Shown piece after piece: positions 12,001 through 18,019 of a stretch of 64,000 bases of DNA; positions within the stretch are counted from its first letter, which is position 1, and each line of letters opens with the position of its first letter. Location: the NCBI GenBank assembly GCA_013376735.1, contig VINJ01000001.1, positions 1,984,001-2,048,000 of the forward strand, in the 5' to 3' direction. The DNA is from a bacterium Scap17. GTDB lineage: Bacteria > Pseudomonadota > Gammaproteobacteria > Pseudomonadales > Halomonadaceae. The notes below the pieces were generated by a model that saw nothing but the letters and a program-made list of their open reading frames with translations, was not told the origin of the DNA and made no database searches. A program made the translations under genes and the position numbers.

Positions 12001-14004
12001 GGAGGCGAGGGCACCGGTGTCGGCTTCCACGTTGTCGGTTGCGGAGGCGATAGTCGGGGCGTTGGGGGCAGTGACATCCGCAGCTTCCGGCACCACCAGG
12101 GTGTCGGAGACCGGGCTTTCGTTACCCGCGGCGTCAGTGACAGTGGCGGTCAGCTCAGCGCCGGCTTCCTGCTTCGGAGACAGCGTGATGCTGAACGTGC
12201 CGTCATCGGCCACAGTGCCGGTGCCCAGCAGGTCGCCATTACCATTGGTGATTTCGACGGTGCCACCGGCCTCGGCGCTGCCATTGGCCGTCTCGCCATC
12301 GGTCTCGCTCAGGATTGGGGCATCAGGCGCGGAGGTGTCGACGGTGAGTGTGAACTCGCCAGACGGCGCACTCTCGTTGCCGGCGGCATCTGTCGCAGTG
12401 ACGCTGAAGACGTGCTCGCCATCGGCGAATTCAGTGCCTGGTGTGAAGCTCCACGTGCCATTGCTATCGGCGATGGTCGTGCCGATCACTTCGCCATTAT
12501 GCGTGACGGTGACGGTGCTACCGATCTCGGCGCTGCCGGTCAGGGTCGGCGTCTCGTCATTGGTGCTGTCGCCGGAGGCGAGGACACCGGTATCGGCTGG
12601 CACGTCGTCGGTCGCGGAGGTGATGGTCGGGGTGTTCGGTGCGGTAACGTCAGCGTCTTCCGGCACCACCAGGGTGTCGGAGACTGGGCTTTCGTTACCC
12701 GCGGCGTCGGCGACAGTGGCGGTCAGTTCAGCGCCAGCTTCCTGCTCCGGTGAGAGCTCAACCGAGAAGTTGCCTTCTGCATCGACGACCGCTGTTCCCA
12801 GCACATCATCGTTGGCATTGGTGATCTCGACCGTGGTACCCGCTTCACCGGTCCCGGCGACGGTGGTGCCATCGGTCTCGCTAAGAACCGGCGCATCCGG
12901 CGCAGTGGTGTCGACTGTGAGCATGAACTCGCCAGACGCTGGGCTTTCGTTACCGGCGGCATCGGTCGCGGTGACGCTGAAGGCATGCTCGCCATCGCCA
13001 AGCTCGGTGTTTGGAGTGAAACTCCAGGCACCGTTGCTGTCGGCGGTGGTGGTGCCGATCACATCACCATCGAGCGTGACAGTGACGGTGCTGCCGACTT
13101 CGGCAGTACCGCCCAGGGTCGGCGTGGTGTCATTGGTGCTGTCGCCACCCTCGAGCGCACCAGTGATGGCTTCCACATCATCGGTCGCGGCGGCGATGGT
13201 CGGGGTGTTGGGTGCCGTGGTGTCAGCATCCTCCGGCACGGTAACTGCGGTGGAGGCTTCGCTCACGTTGCCGGCGGCATCGGTCGCGGTGGCGGTCAGT
13301 TCGGTGCCGGCTGCCTGCGCGGGAGACAGCTCGACCGAGAAGTTGCCATCCGCATCGGTAACGGCGCTTCCTACGCTGTCGCCGGCGGCATTGGTGACCT
13401 CGATAGTGGCGCCGGGCTCACTGCTGCCGGTGAGGATGTTGCCATTGGTCTCGCCGAGGACAGGCGCCTCAGGCGCTGTGGTGTCCTCATTCGAGGAGGA
13501 GTTGTCATCGCCAGTGGCAGCGGCCACGCCGACACCGGCGGCCACGGCAACGCCGCCTGCCAAGAGGCCAGCGGTGCTGATGCCAGCCCCCGCGCCTGCG
13601 CCCGTCGCAGCTTCTGCTCCCGCAGTGCCCGCACCTGCTGCTGCGGTAGTGAGTGCCGTCTCTGCCGTCGTCAAGGTCGCGGTACTGGTGAAGGGCACGG
13701 CCCCTCCTGCGCCAGCTTCACCCAGACCCACCTGAAAGAGCTCACCGGCGAACTCATCGCCTTGCAGATACAGGTGGCTGAGCTCGGTGGGGTCTGCATA
13801 GAAGTTTTCGACCGTGATCAGTTCCCCGTTTTCGAGGGTGACAAGCAGGTTGTCTCCCTGGCGGGTCATCATCTCGATATCGCGAGGATGGAGGTTCAGG
13901 CTGACATCCGATGTCTGATTGAGGGCAATGGTATCGACTTCACGCAGGACCGTTTCCTGTTCCGCGAGCTGACCGTGGGGCGCGACCTTGGCAGTTACCG
14001 GCAT
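1..14004 (-). CDS. Giant BapA/LapF-type repetitive surface adhesin, N-terminal part (3' end outside window)
   Basis: The minus-strand frame is open for 4,668 codons without a stop and leaves the window at base 1. The start ATG (14002-14004) has GAGGA seven bases upstream; an ATG further upstream reaches a stop after six codons. Residues 1-90 resemble the BapA-prefix domain (DIEMMTRQGDNLLVTLENGE, then a VENFY stretch). Residues about 95-165 are Ala/Gly/Thr-rich. About 170-1130 are five pairs of Ig-like domains. About 1130-4330 are alternating 90-residue A modules (WEYSLDGGSTW, DVAGNVS) and 113-residue B modules (APTGSIAFVDGDDG). Other Ig-like domains follow. Proteins of this family are secreted by type I systems and mediate biofilm cohesion. 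The RTX/secretion signal would lie beyond the window (inference). Acidic DxDxDG-like loops suggest calcium binding. Function is certain only at family level. Confidence 0.93.
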   Translation of the reverse strand, partial: MPVTAKVAPHGQLAEQETVLREVDTIALNQTSDVSLNLHPRDIEMMTRQGDNLLVTLENGELITVENFYADPTELSHLYLQGDEFAGELFQVGLGEAGAGGAVPFTSTATLTTAETALTTAAAGAGTAGAEAATGAGAGAGISTAGLLAGGVAVAAGVGVAAATGDDNSSSNEDTTAPEAPVLGETNGNILTGSSEPGATIEVTNAAGDSVGSAVTDADGNFSVELSPAQAAGTELTATATDAAGNVSEASTAVTVPEDADTTAPNTPTIAAATDDVEAITGALEGGDSTNDTTPTLGGTAEVGSTVTVTLDGDVIGTTTADSNGAWSFTPNTELGDGEHAFSVTATDAAGNESPASGEFMLTVDTTAPDAPVLSETDGTTVAGTGEAGTTVEITNANDDVLGTAVVDAEGNFSVELSPEQEAGAELTATVADAAGNESPVSDTLVVPEDADVTAPNTPTITSATDDVPADTGVLASGDSTNDETPTLTGSAEIGSTVTVTHNGEVIGTTIADSNGTWSFTPGTEFADGEHVFSVTATDAAGNESAPSGEFTLTVDTSAPDAPILSETDGETANGSAEAGGTVEITNGNGDLLGTGTVADDGTFSITLSPKQEAGAELTATVTDAAGNESPVSDTLVVPEAADVTAPNAPTIASATDNVEADTGALASGDSTNDATPTLTGSAEAGSTVTITHNGEVVDSVTADANGSWSYTPSTDLTDGDHVFSVTATDAAGNESAASGEFTLTVDTAAPDAPVLSETDGTTVAGTGEAGTTVEITNANDDVVGAAVVDAEGNFSVELSPEQEAGSTLTATATDAAGNESAASATLDVPVDADVTAPNTPTITSAADDVPADTGTLASGDSTNDATPTLTGSAEAGSTVTITHNGEVVDSVTADTNGAWSYTPRTDLTDDDHVFSVTATDAAGNESAPSGEFTLTVDTVAPDAPVLSETDGETANGSAEAGGTVEITNGDGDLLGTGTVADDGTFSITLSPKQEAGAELTATVTDAAGNESPVSGALVVPEDADVTAPNTPPITSATDDVPADTGALASGDSTNDATPTLTGSAEAGSTVTITHNGEVVDSVTADTNGAWSYTPSTDLADGVHVFSVTATDEAGNKSAASSEFTLTVDTTVPTSPALALSNDTGTDADGITSNGEVTVNGLETDATWQYSLDSGSTWNAGTGTTFTLEEGVYADSVVQIRQTDVAGNVSDAVNLDAVTIDATAPTGSIAFVDGDDGLLNLADISAVDLTGSIESGLDSSNVVITITDSADPANEISVATTDITVDGDGNLSVTGLDLSTATSGLTEGALTVSMTVTDVAGNTFETDGTTTSDLTAPDAPSLALTTDTLDADGITSNGEVTVSGLETDATWEYSLDGSSTWIDGTGTTFTLAEGSYADGVVQVRQADVAGNVSNEASLGAVTIDATAPTGSIAFVDGDDGLLNLADISAVDLTGSIEAGLDSSNVVITITDSADPANEITVATTDITVDGDGNLSVTGLDLSTATSGLTEGALTVSMTVTDVAGNTFETDGTTTSDLTAPDAPSLALTNDTNITDDGITSNGEVTVSGLETDAIWEYSLDGGSTWDAGTGTTFTLAEGSYADGVVQVRQTDVAGNVSNEASLGAVTIDTSIADPALALTTDTLDADGITSNGEVTVSGLETDAIWEYSLDGGSTWDAGTGTTFTLAEGSYADGVVQVRQTDVAGNVSDAVNLGAVTIDATAPTGSIAFVDGDDGLLNLADISAVDLTGSIEAGLDSSNVVITITDSADPANEITVATTDITVDGDGNLSVTGLDLSTATSGLTEGTLTVSMTVTDVAGNTFETDDTTTSDLTVPDAPALALTTDTLDADGITSNGEVTVSGLETDAIWEYSLDGGSTWDAGTGTTFTLAEGSYADGVVQVRQTDVAGNVSDAVNLGAVTIDATAPTGSIAFVDGDDGLLNLADISAVDLTGSIEAGLDSSNVVITITDSADPANEITVATTDITVDGDGNLSVTGLDLSTATSGLTEGTLTVSMTVTDVAGNTFETDDTTTSDLTVPDAPALALTTDTLDADGITSNGEVTVSGLETDAIWEYSLDGGSTWDAGTGTTFTLAEGSYADGVVQVRQTDVAGNVSDAVNLGAVTIDATAPTSSIAFVDGDDGLLNLADISAVDLTGSIEAGLDSSNVVITITDSADPANEITVATTDITVDGDGNLSVTGLDLSTATSGLTEGALTVSMTVTDVAGNTFETDDTTTSDLTVPDAPALALTNDTNITDDGITSNGEATVSGLETDAIWEYSLDGGSTWDAGTGTTFTLAEGSYADGVVQVRQTDVAGNVSDAVNLGAVTIDATAPTSSIAFVDGDDGLLNLADISAVDLTGSIEAGLDSSNVVITITDSADPANEITVATTDITVDGDGNLSVTGLDLSTATSGLTEGTLTVSMTVTDVAGNTFETDDTTTSDLTVPDAPALALTTDTLDADGITSNGEVTVSGLETDAIWEYSLDGGSTWDAGTGTTFTLAEGSYADGVVQVRQTDVAGNVSDAVNLGAVTIDATAPTSSIAFVDGDDGLLNLADISAVDLTGSIEAGLDSSNVVITITDSADPANEITVATTDITVDGDGNLSVTGLDLSTATSGLTEGTLTVSMTVTDVAGNTFETDDTTTSDLTVPDAPALALTTDTLDADGITSNGEVTVSGLETDAIWEYSLDGGSTWDAGTGTTFTLAEGSYADGVVQVRQTDVAGNVSDAVNLGAVTIDATAPTSSIAFVDGDDGLLNLADISAVDLTGSIEAGLDSSNVVITITDSADPANEITVATTDITVDGDGNLSVTGLDLSTATSGLTEGALTVSMTVTDVAGNTFETDGTTTSDLTVPDAPALALTTDTLDADGITSNGEVTISGLETDATWQYSLDSGSTWNAGTGTTFTLEEGVYADSVVQVRQTDVAGNVSNEASLGAVTVDTSIADPALALTTDTLDADGITSNGEVTVSGLETDATWEYSLDGGSTWDAGTGTTFTLAEGSYADGVVQVRQTDVAGNVSNEASLGAVTIDATAPTGSIAFVDGDDGLLNLADISAVDLTGSIEAGLDSSNVVITITDSADPANEITVATADITVDGDGNLSVTGLDLSTATSGLTEGALTVSMTVTDVAGNTFETDGTTTSDLTAPDAPSLALTTDTLDADGITSNGEVTVSGLETDATWEYSLDGSSTWIDGTGTTFTLAEGSYADGVVQVRQTDVAGNVSNEASLGAVTIDATAPTGSIAFVDGDDGLLNLADISAVDLTGSIEAGLDSSNVVITITDSADPANEISVATTDITVDGDGNLSVTGLDLSTATSGLTEGALTVSMTVTDVAGNTFETDGTTTSDLTAPDAPSLALTTDTLDADGITSNGEVTVSGLETDATWEYSLDGSSTWIDGTGTTFTLAEGSYADGVVQVRQTDVAGNVSNEASLGAVTIDATAPTGSIAFVDGDDGLLNLADISAVDLTGSIEAGLDSSNVVITITDSADPANEITVATTDITVDGDGNLSVTGLDLSTATSGLTEGTLTVSMTVTDVAGNTFETDDTTTSDLTVPDAPALALTTDTLDADGITSNGEVTVSGLETDAIWEYSLDGGSTWDAGTGTTFTLAEGSYADGVVQVRQTDVAGNVSDAVNLGAVTIDATAPTGSIAFVDGDDGLLNLADISAVDLTGSIEAGLDSSNVVITITDSADPANEITVATTDITVDGDGNLSVTGLDLSTATSGLTEGTLTVSMTVTDVAGNTFETDDTTTSDLTVPDAPALALTTDTLDADGITSNGEVTVSGLETDAIWEYSLDGGSTWDAGTGTTFTLAEGSYADGVVQVRQTDVAGNVSDAVNLGAVTIDATAPTGSIAFVDGDDGLLNLADISAVDLTGSIEAGLDSSNVVITITDSADPANEITVATADITVDGDGNLSVTGLDLSTATSGLTEGALTVSMTVTDVAGNTFETDGTTTSDLTVPDAPSLALTNDTNVTDDGITSNGEVTVSGLETDATWEYSLDGGSTWDAGTGTTFTLAEGSYADGVVQIRQIDVAGNVSNEASLGAVTIDATAPTGSIAFVDGDDGLLNLADISAVDLTGSIEAGLDSSNVVITITDSADPANEITVATTDITVDGAGNLSVTGLDLSTATSGLTEGTLTVSMTVTDVAGNTFETDGTTTSDLTVPDAPALALTTDTLDADGITSNGEVTVSGLEIDATWEYSLDGGSTWDAGTGTTFTLEEGVYADGVVQIRQTDVAGNVSNEASLGAVTIDATIADPALALTTDTLDADGITSNGEVTISGLETGATWEYSLDGGSTWIDGTGTTFTLAEGSYADGVVQVRQTDVAGNVSDAVNLGAVTVDNTAPGAPPSLVIGEALNGVNIDELADGLQAEVALSADTVAGDTATVTLVDTDDADNVITADVELDETDIDAGTVAVTIPADTLTDGSSYNASAVITDAAGNVSNEVNLGTVTIDATAPTTTITIDSISDDTGLAADDFITNDDDGLTVTATLSTELATGETLLYSTNGTTWVDITDSVTGTAVSYVDTDLTTSATVQLKVQDAAGNDGAIESQDIVIDTTAPSESVINFTDADGDDLNAAEATDVTFEGTVEAGLTSSNLTIVITDTDNGSVTVPTENITVSAAGEVTVSGVDLTSLAEGLLTVTMTVTDDAGNENVAAVTDTATKLSDDFL
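1000..10617 (-). repeat. A/B Ig-like module array: 18 A modules (270 bp) and 14 B modules (339 bp)
   Basis: A recurring landmark in module A lies at plus-strand positions 1100, 1370, 1979, 2591, 3200, 3809, 4418, 5027, 5297, 5906, 6515, 7124, 7736, 8345, 8954, 9224, 9836 and 10445. Gaps are 609 or 612 bp when a B module lies between two A modules, and 270 bp when two A modules are adjacent (1100/1370, 5027/5297, 8954/9224). The 612-bp gaps come from one extra codon in an Asp-rich loop of the A modules at 1979, 7124 and 9224. The three A-A junctions are exactly 3,927 bp apart. Several units appear identical or nearly so over hundreds of bases. Confidence 0.92.
10617..13495 (-). repeat. Five tandem pairs of bacterial Ig-like domains (about 573-bp period)
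   Basis: Each pair consists of a domain opening TAPDAPVLSETDG and ending in a VVPEDADV-like segment, followed by one opening TAPNTPTITSATDDV and ending in FTLTVDT. Ten domains are readable. Spacing between equivalent points in neighbouring pairs is 573 bp (191 residues) at the three copies I measured. Copies are clearly related but more diverged than the A/B modules downstream. Confidence 0.85.
13735..14004 (-). other. BapA-prefix-like domain of the adhesin
   Basis: About 90 residues with a predicted beta-rich pattern in which a DIEMM..GDNLLVTLENGELITVENF core matches what I know of the N-terminus of Salmonella BapA and related Bap/LapF proteins. In that group the prefix precedes an Ala/Gly-rich linker and the Ig-like repeats, the same order as here (linker at about 13510-13720). 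Confidence 0.75.
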
Positions 14005-14429
14005 ATCGTTGTCCTCAATGGCACTTCTTGTGCATTCGCGACTTTCTTTTAATTATCGATAATCAACACGTTATTATAGCTCGGATCATTTTCCTAGTAC
14101 TTAGGTGTCAACCTCTTTCGTTGAAGAATGGTTTATTGATACATCGGTTTTCTTTCGACTGTGAATTTACATGACTCAATGTCTCGTTACCTCCGCGAAT
14201 CGCTGCTTTACTGGAGGTCGTGGAGCCGAGTGTCAAATTCAATAACGCCTGGTTGAGGTGTTCGGATCATGCTCTGAGTATGTTTTTTCTAATCGGTCGT
14301 GCGACTAAAGATCAAGTAGTGCTAACTGGTTAATTTAGCGGCAAAAAATGATTTTAATTTAAGGTATGCTTATAAACTGTTGGCTATTGAGGCGCGGCAT
14401 ACGTTGTTTAAACGAATGGAATATGTTTT
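14005..14429. promoter_or_regulatory. AT-rich adhesin upstream region with candidate -10 box and palindrome
   Basis: About 425 bases without a gene, much richer in A+T than the surroundings. Read on the minus strand it holds a perfect TATAAT (plus 14073-14078) with only a weak -35, and a perfect 12-bp palindrome ATTATCGATAAT (14052-14063) between that box and the start codon. A good -35 hexamer TTGACA lies 27 bases upstream of the TATAAT, too far for a standard pair. Promoter assignment is inference. Confidence 0.4.
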
Positions 14430-14470
14430 CGAGAATAAAAAAGGCGCCACCCGCGAGGGTGGCGCCTTTG
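14430..14470 (-). terminator. Intrinsic terminator of the carbonic anhydrase gene
   Basis: A 13-bp perfect stem (AAAGGCGCCACCC, loop GCGA, complementary arm at 14457-14469) is followed on the minus strand by TTTTTTATT. It lies 26 bases past the stop codon of the carbonic anhydrase gene. Confidence 0.9.
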
Positions 14471-14495
14471 TCGTCCGTGGCGTGGCCTGTATCAA

Positions 14496-15302
14496 TCAGC
14501 GCTGAAGGGGACGGGCATTCTCTCCGCCTTGCCATTCACGGTAGGCGTCGATCTGTGCCTGAGAGGCTTCGATCGGCGTCTTCATGACAAACCAGGTGAC
14601 GGGCTCAGAGCATGGTGGGGTGGTAAGCGAGCCGGAGTACTGCCAGCCGGCATGCTCGCGCGGCAGCAGCAGGTTGGCAGACAGGCCGCTTGTCAGGGTC
14701 TCGGAGAGGCCGCGCTGGGGCAGGCGACTCAACAGGCGGCTGAGAGCCAGGTTGTCATGCCCTTCCTCGACCAGTACGGCCAGAACGGCCAGCTTGCCTT
14801 CCGGCGTACTATGCACCAGATGGATTTCCATGGCGGCACGCTTGCCGTCGATGGCGTGCTCTGACGGCACATGCAGGTGCACCTGCGACAGAGTGTACTG
14901 GGTGCCATCCAGCGTCATGCTATTGCCGCTGGCCCCTTCGATCTGCAGGGTGTGGCCCGTATCGCGCGTGACGAGCAGCGACGAATGGTAGTCGAGTATC
15001 GGGCCCGCTTCATTCAGCGTGCGTGACTGGCTATCGATGTCGATCGGCGACTGCTGGCTGCCGGCCGAGCACTCGGCATACTCCGGGGTGAGCTCTCCCC
15101 AATGCTCGGGGCCATTGGCGCCAGTGTTGGTACCGTCCGCTGATTCGCTCGCATAGCTCCATTCGGTGACTGACGTACCAGGGGCAGGCGACGTGGCGTT
15201 GTCATCGGCGAGCGCCGGCAAGGATGACGACGTGGTGGCAAGCAGCACAGCCATGGCAAGTGGGCGTAACAGCGCGCGGGGCGACGAGGAAGAGGCTGGC
15301 AT
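14496..15302 (-). CDS. Periplasmic alpha-type carbonic anhydrase
   Basis: Interconverts CO2 and bicarbonate, with zinc in the active site. The chosen start (MPASSSS) gives 268 residues, has AAGGA seven bases upstream, and is directly followed by a Sec signal peptide ending near ALADDN; an upstream in-frame ATG would add 44 residues before it. Family marks visible: QSPIDI near residue 80, the zinc histidines in QVHLHVPSEH and EIHLVHS, the SLTTPPCSEPVTW segment, and two cysteines (AEC, PPC) placed to form the usual disulfide. Length is normal for bacterial alpha enzymes. It is a single-gene unit with its own terminator. Periplasmic CO2/bicarbonate exchange could support the neighbouring formate dehydrogenase, which releases CO2 on that side of the membrane, but this link is inference. 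Confidence 0.93.
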   Translation of the reverse strand: MPASSSSPRALLRPLAMAVLLATTSSSLPALADDNATSPAPGTSVTEWSYASESADGTNTGANGPEHWGELTPEYAECSAGSQQSPIDIDSQSRTLNEAGPILDYHSSLLVTRDTGHTLQIEGASGNSMTLDGTQYTLSQVHLHVPSEHAIDGKRAAMEIHLVHSTPEGKLAVLAVLVEEGHDNLALSRLLSRLPQRGLSETLTSGLSANLLLPREHAGWQYSGSLTTPPCSEPVTWFVMKTPIEASQAQIDAYREWQGGENARPLQR

Positions 15303-15531
15303 TGAGGTGTCCTTGCTCAAGAGTCCGTAACCGATCAGTGTCCTGAGCCGCCGTAGGCAGTCAGAACTCAGATGAATGAAGGCAATCAGTGTGCCGGACT
15401 CAGGGGCGAGGTCAAGATGACGCTGGAGTGTCACTAGGGTGTCGCATTCCAGCGTCAGTTGTCGCGACGTTCATCGCATCAGTAGTCACGACAATGGTAA
15501 AGACAGTTGTGAAAACAGGGAGGGGGAGATG

Positions 15532-16851
15532 TCAGCGCTCGAGCCACAGGCATTCCACACTGTCGCCGTGGTTGAGCTGTGCGTGGGGCGGAATCACGGC
15601 TAGTGCCTGAGCACCGGCACAGGAGGAGAGAACTGCTGAATTCTGGTCCGGGAAGGCATGCGCTTCAAGCTGGCCGTCACTGCCGGGCGACAAGGTCACG
15701 CGCAGGTGGTCCTGACGGATGGCAGTCTTCGCCGTGAAGGCTGCGCGAACCGTCATGCGTTTCAGCTCACGCAATGCATCACAGTCGGTCATCTCGCCCA
15801 GCAAGGGGCGAACGAACAACCAGCCGCCGACCCAGCTGGAAACCGGATTGCCCGGCAGGCCCACGACACGCACCGCGTCACCCCGGGGGCTGTTGATGCG
15901 CCCCAGCGCCAGCGGTTTGCCCGGTTTGATGGCCAGACGCCACAGATCCAGGCTGCCCAGCGCCTCGATGGCAGGGCGGACGTGGTCTTCCTCGCCGACG
16001 CTGACTCCACCGCAGGTGACGATCAGGTCAGCCTGTTGCGCCGCCAAAGCGAGGATGTCACGGGTGGCCTCGAAGGTATCGGCCACATTGAGTGGCGCCA
16101 GTACCACCTCAGCCCCGAAGTCGCTGAGCATCTGGCTGAGCATCACGCGGTTGGAGTTGTAGATCTGGCCGGGCTTGAGCGGCTGGCCGGGTTCGATCAG
16201 TTCATCGCCGGTCGCGAACAGGGCCACTCGTACCTTGCGTCGTACCGATACGTAGCTGAGCCCTTGTCCACAGAGAAGGCCCAGCGCGGCAGCATCCAGT
16301 CGCGTGCCCGCCGCCAGCAATCGATTGCCCTTGCTGACATCCCTGCCTTGTACCCGAATGTTGTCGCCGTGGGTGCGAGGTCCGGGCAGCCAGGCCAGGG
16401 TGGTGCCATCTTCGTCTTCACGCAGTGTCACCTCTTCCTGCATGACCACCACGTCGGCACTGTCGGGGATTTCCGCTCCGGTGAACAGGCGCGCGCAACT
16501 CGCCACGGCCAGCGGCGTGGCAGGCTGACCTGCCGCGATACGCTGACTGATCGGCAGCCAGGCACCGTCACCGATCTCCGCCACGCGGGCACAGTAACCA
16601 TCCATCTGGGAGTTGTCGGCAGGCGGCACGTCAAGCTTGGCATGCACGTCCTCGGCAAGCACACGTCCTGCGGCGTCATTGACTGCCACGCGCTCGGCTG
16701 GCATCAGCGGACAGCTGTCACGGAGCGCTGCGAGTGCACTGGCCAGGGGCGCTAGCCCCTTGGCGCCGACAGGCACGGCGTCGCAGCCACATTCTGCCGC
16801 CGCGGAAGGCGACGGGCGAGAATGCGGGTCTTTACTGGCGTCAGTGGGCAT
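15532..16851 (-). CDS. moeA: Molybdopterin molybdenumtransferase MoeA
   Basis: Inserts molybdate into adenylylated molybdopterin, the last common step before bis-PGD cofactor maturation; cytoplasmic. The 439 residues follow the MoeA order: N-terminal MoeA domains (about 30-195, with DVPPADNSQMDGY and FTGAEIPDSADVVVMQEE), the MoCF-biosynth fold (about 205-345, with FATGDEL and TCGGVSVGEEDHV), and a C-terminal beta-barrel domain IV. An N-terminal extension of about 30 residues carries a CGCD motif. The start overlaps the end of moaB by 11 bases, so the two are probably one operon. It lies next to the formate dehydrogenase genes, which need this cofactor. Confidence 0.95.
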   Translation of the reverse strand: MPTDASKDPHSRPSPSAAAECGCDAVPVGAKGLAPLASALAALRDSCPLMPAERVAVNDAAGRVLAEDVHAKLDVPPADNSQMDGYCARVAEIGDGAWLPISQRIAAGQPATPLAVASCARLFTGAEIPDSADVVVMQEEVTLREDEDGTTLAWLPGPRTHGDNIRVQGRDVSKGNRLLAAGTRLDAAALGLLCGQGLSYVSVRRKVRVALFATGDELIEPGQPLKPGQIYNSNRVMLSQMLSDFGAEVVLAPLNVADTFEATRDILALAAQQADLIVTCGGVSVGEEDHVRPAIEALGSLDLWRLAIKPGKPLALGRINSPRGDAVRVVGLPGNPVSSWVGGWLFVRPLLGEMTDCDALRELKRMTVRAAFTAKTAIRQDHLRVTLSPGSDGQLEAHAFPDQNSAVLSSCAGAQALAVIPPHAQLNHGDSVECLWLER

Positions 16852-17371
16852 GGGTTCCGCGCTCCGGGATCACCAGGTTGGCGAAGTTGCAGGGGCGGTG
16901 GCGGCTGTCGAGCTGCTCCTTGAGGATGCCGTTCCAGGCCGTCTTGCAGGCGCCGGTGGAGCCGGGCAGGCAGAACACCACGGTACGGTTGGCCAACCCC
17001 CCAAGACAGCGGCTCTGGATCGTCGAGCTTCCGACTTCCTGGTGGGAAAGCTGACGGAAGAGTTCGCCGAAGCCCTGGATCTCCTTGTCGAGCAGCACGC
17101 GAATGGCTTCCGGCGTGGAATCACGCCCGGTGAAGCCTGTGCCGCCCGTCGTCAGGATGACCTGCACGGCCGGCTCCGCGATCCACTCGCTGACCACGGC
17201 GCGCAGTTGATAGACGTCATCGGGCACGATGCGCTTTTCATGCAGGCTGTGGCCAGCTGCCGTCAGGTTGTCGACCAGGGCGCCGCCGGAGCGGTCATTC
17301 TCCGCCGTACGTGTATCCGAGACGGTCAATACCGCGATGGTGAGGCCGATCTGTTCGTCATTGCCGCTCAT
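16841..17371 (-). CDS. moaB: Molybdenum cofactor biosynthesis protein B
   Basis: A 176-residue MogA/MoaB-fold protein expected to act with MoeA in molybdopterin adenylylation and metal insertion in the cytoplasm. Visible marks are the TVSDTRT start of the fold, the molybdopterin-binding [16 protein letters not shown] loop near residue 95, and a C-terminal [16 protein letters not shown] segment. Its start lies two bases downstream of the DUF1244 gene's stop codon and its end overlaps moeA, giving a tight three-gene unit. The name MoaB rather than MogA rests on overall pattern and length. Confidence 0.93.
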   Translation of the reverse strand: MSGNDEQIGLTIAVLTVSDTRTAENDRSGGALVDNLTAAGHSLHEKRIVPDDVYQLRAVVSEWIAEPAVQVILTTGGTGFTGRDSTPEAIRVLLDKEIQGFGELFRQLSHQEVGSSTIQSRCLGGLANRTVVFCLPGSTGACKTAWNGILKEQLDSRHRPCNFANLVIPERGTHAH

Positions 17372-17373
17372 GA

Positions 17374-17718
17374 TCAGTCCTTCTTGCCTTGTTGACGTGC
17401 CTCGAGCGCTGCCAGCTGCTCAGGTGTCGCCTTGGCCTGGTGGTGTGTCTTCCACTCGGAATAGGGCATGCCGTAGACATGCTCGCGCGCCACGTCGTAA
17501 TCGAAGCTCACGCCGCGCTCCTCGCCAGCGGCCATCAGCCACTTGGACAGGCAGTTGCGGCAGAAGTCGGCGAGGATCATCAAATCGATGTTCTGGACAT
17601 CCTTGTTGTCATCCAGATGCTTGAGCAGACGACGGAACGCGGCCGCTTCCAGTTCGGTGCGGGTCTGTTCGTCCAGTTGGCTCAGGTCTTGTACGGCTTG
17701 AGGGGTCGGGTCGCTCAT
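17374..17718 (-). CDS. DUF1244 family protein
   Basis: A 114-residue soluble protein with the features I associate with DUF1244: an AAFRRLLKHLDDNKDVQNID segment, then FCRNCLSKW with two cysteines, then a HVYGMPYSEWKTHH motif. The biochemical role is not known. It is the first gene of a compact unit with moaB and moeA. The cysteine pair could bind a metal, but no further ligand set is obvious. No signal peptide or membrane segment. Confidence 0.85.
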   Translation of the reverse strand: MSDPTPQAVQDLSQLDEQTRTELEAAAFRRLLKHLDDNKDVQNIDLMILADFCRNCLSKWLMAAGEERGVSFDYDVAREHVYGMPYSEWKTHHQAKATPEQLAALEARQQGKKD

Positions 17719-18019
17719 CGAATTCTCCTGAGAAGGCGCAGCCAGGCGCCTGCCTTCGTGCTGTCGGGGTGCCTGGTGGGCCCAGGCGGGATATCTGAAA
17801 CTTTACGCAACTAATGCAGAGCTGTGAACCAGCGCTGCACGCCCGTGGTTCGGTCTGTGATTTGGCAGACGGATTGGCCGGTGGAATACCAGTGGGTGGC
17901 AGAGTCGCGAAAGAGTGTGCGCGGGCAAGCGAGATAGCAGGCGCTGGCAAGCGAAAACGCCCGGCAGGCGAACCTGACCGAGCGTATCTTCACTCATCCA
18001 GCGGATGTCTGACGCCGCG
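17719..18019. other. Intergenic region between formate dehydrogenase and DUF1244-moaB-moeA
   Basis: About 300 bases. Besides the terminator at 17954-17985 no gene or clear repeat is visible. It should hold the promoter for the DUF1244-moaB-moeA unit; I could not pick a convincing -35/-10 pair. Confidence 0.4.
17954..17985 (-). terminator. Intrinsic terminator of the formate dehydrogenase operon
   Basis: On the minus strand ACGCTCGG-T-CAGG pairs across a TTCG loop with CCTG-CCGGGCGT and is followed by TTTT. A bulged T and one G-T pair are the only defects. It lies 35-66 bases past the stop of the cytochrome b subunit gene. Confidence 0.8.

Noticed and set aside
11888-13735. A 615-codon plus-strand frame and overlapping frames of 300-350 codons
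   Set aside because: Antisense to the Ig-like pairs of the adhesin; the reverse frame shows clear Ig-like motifs, this one shows none.
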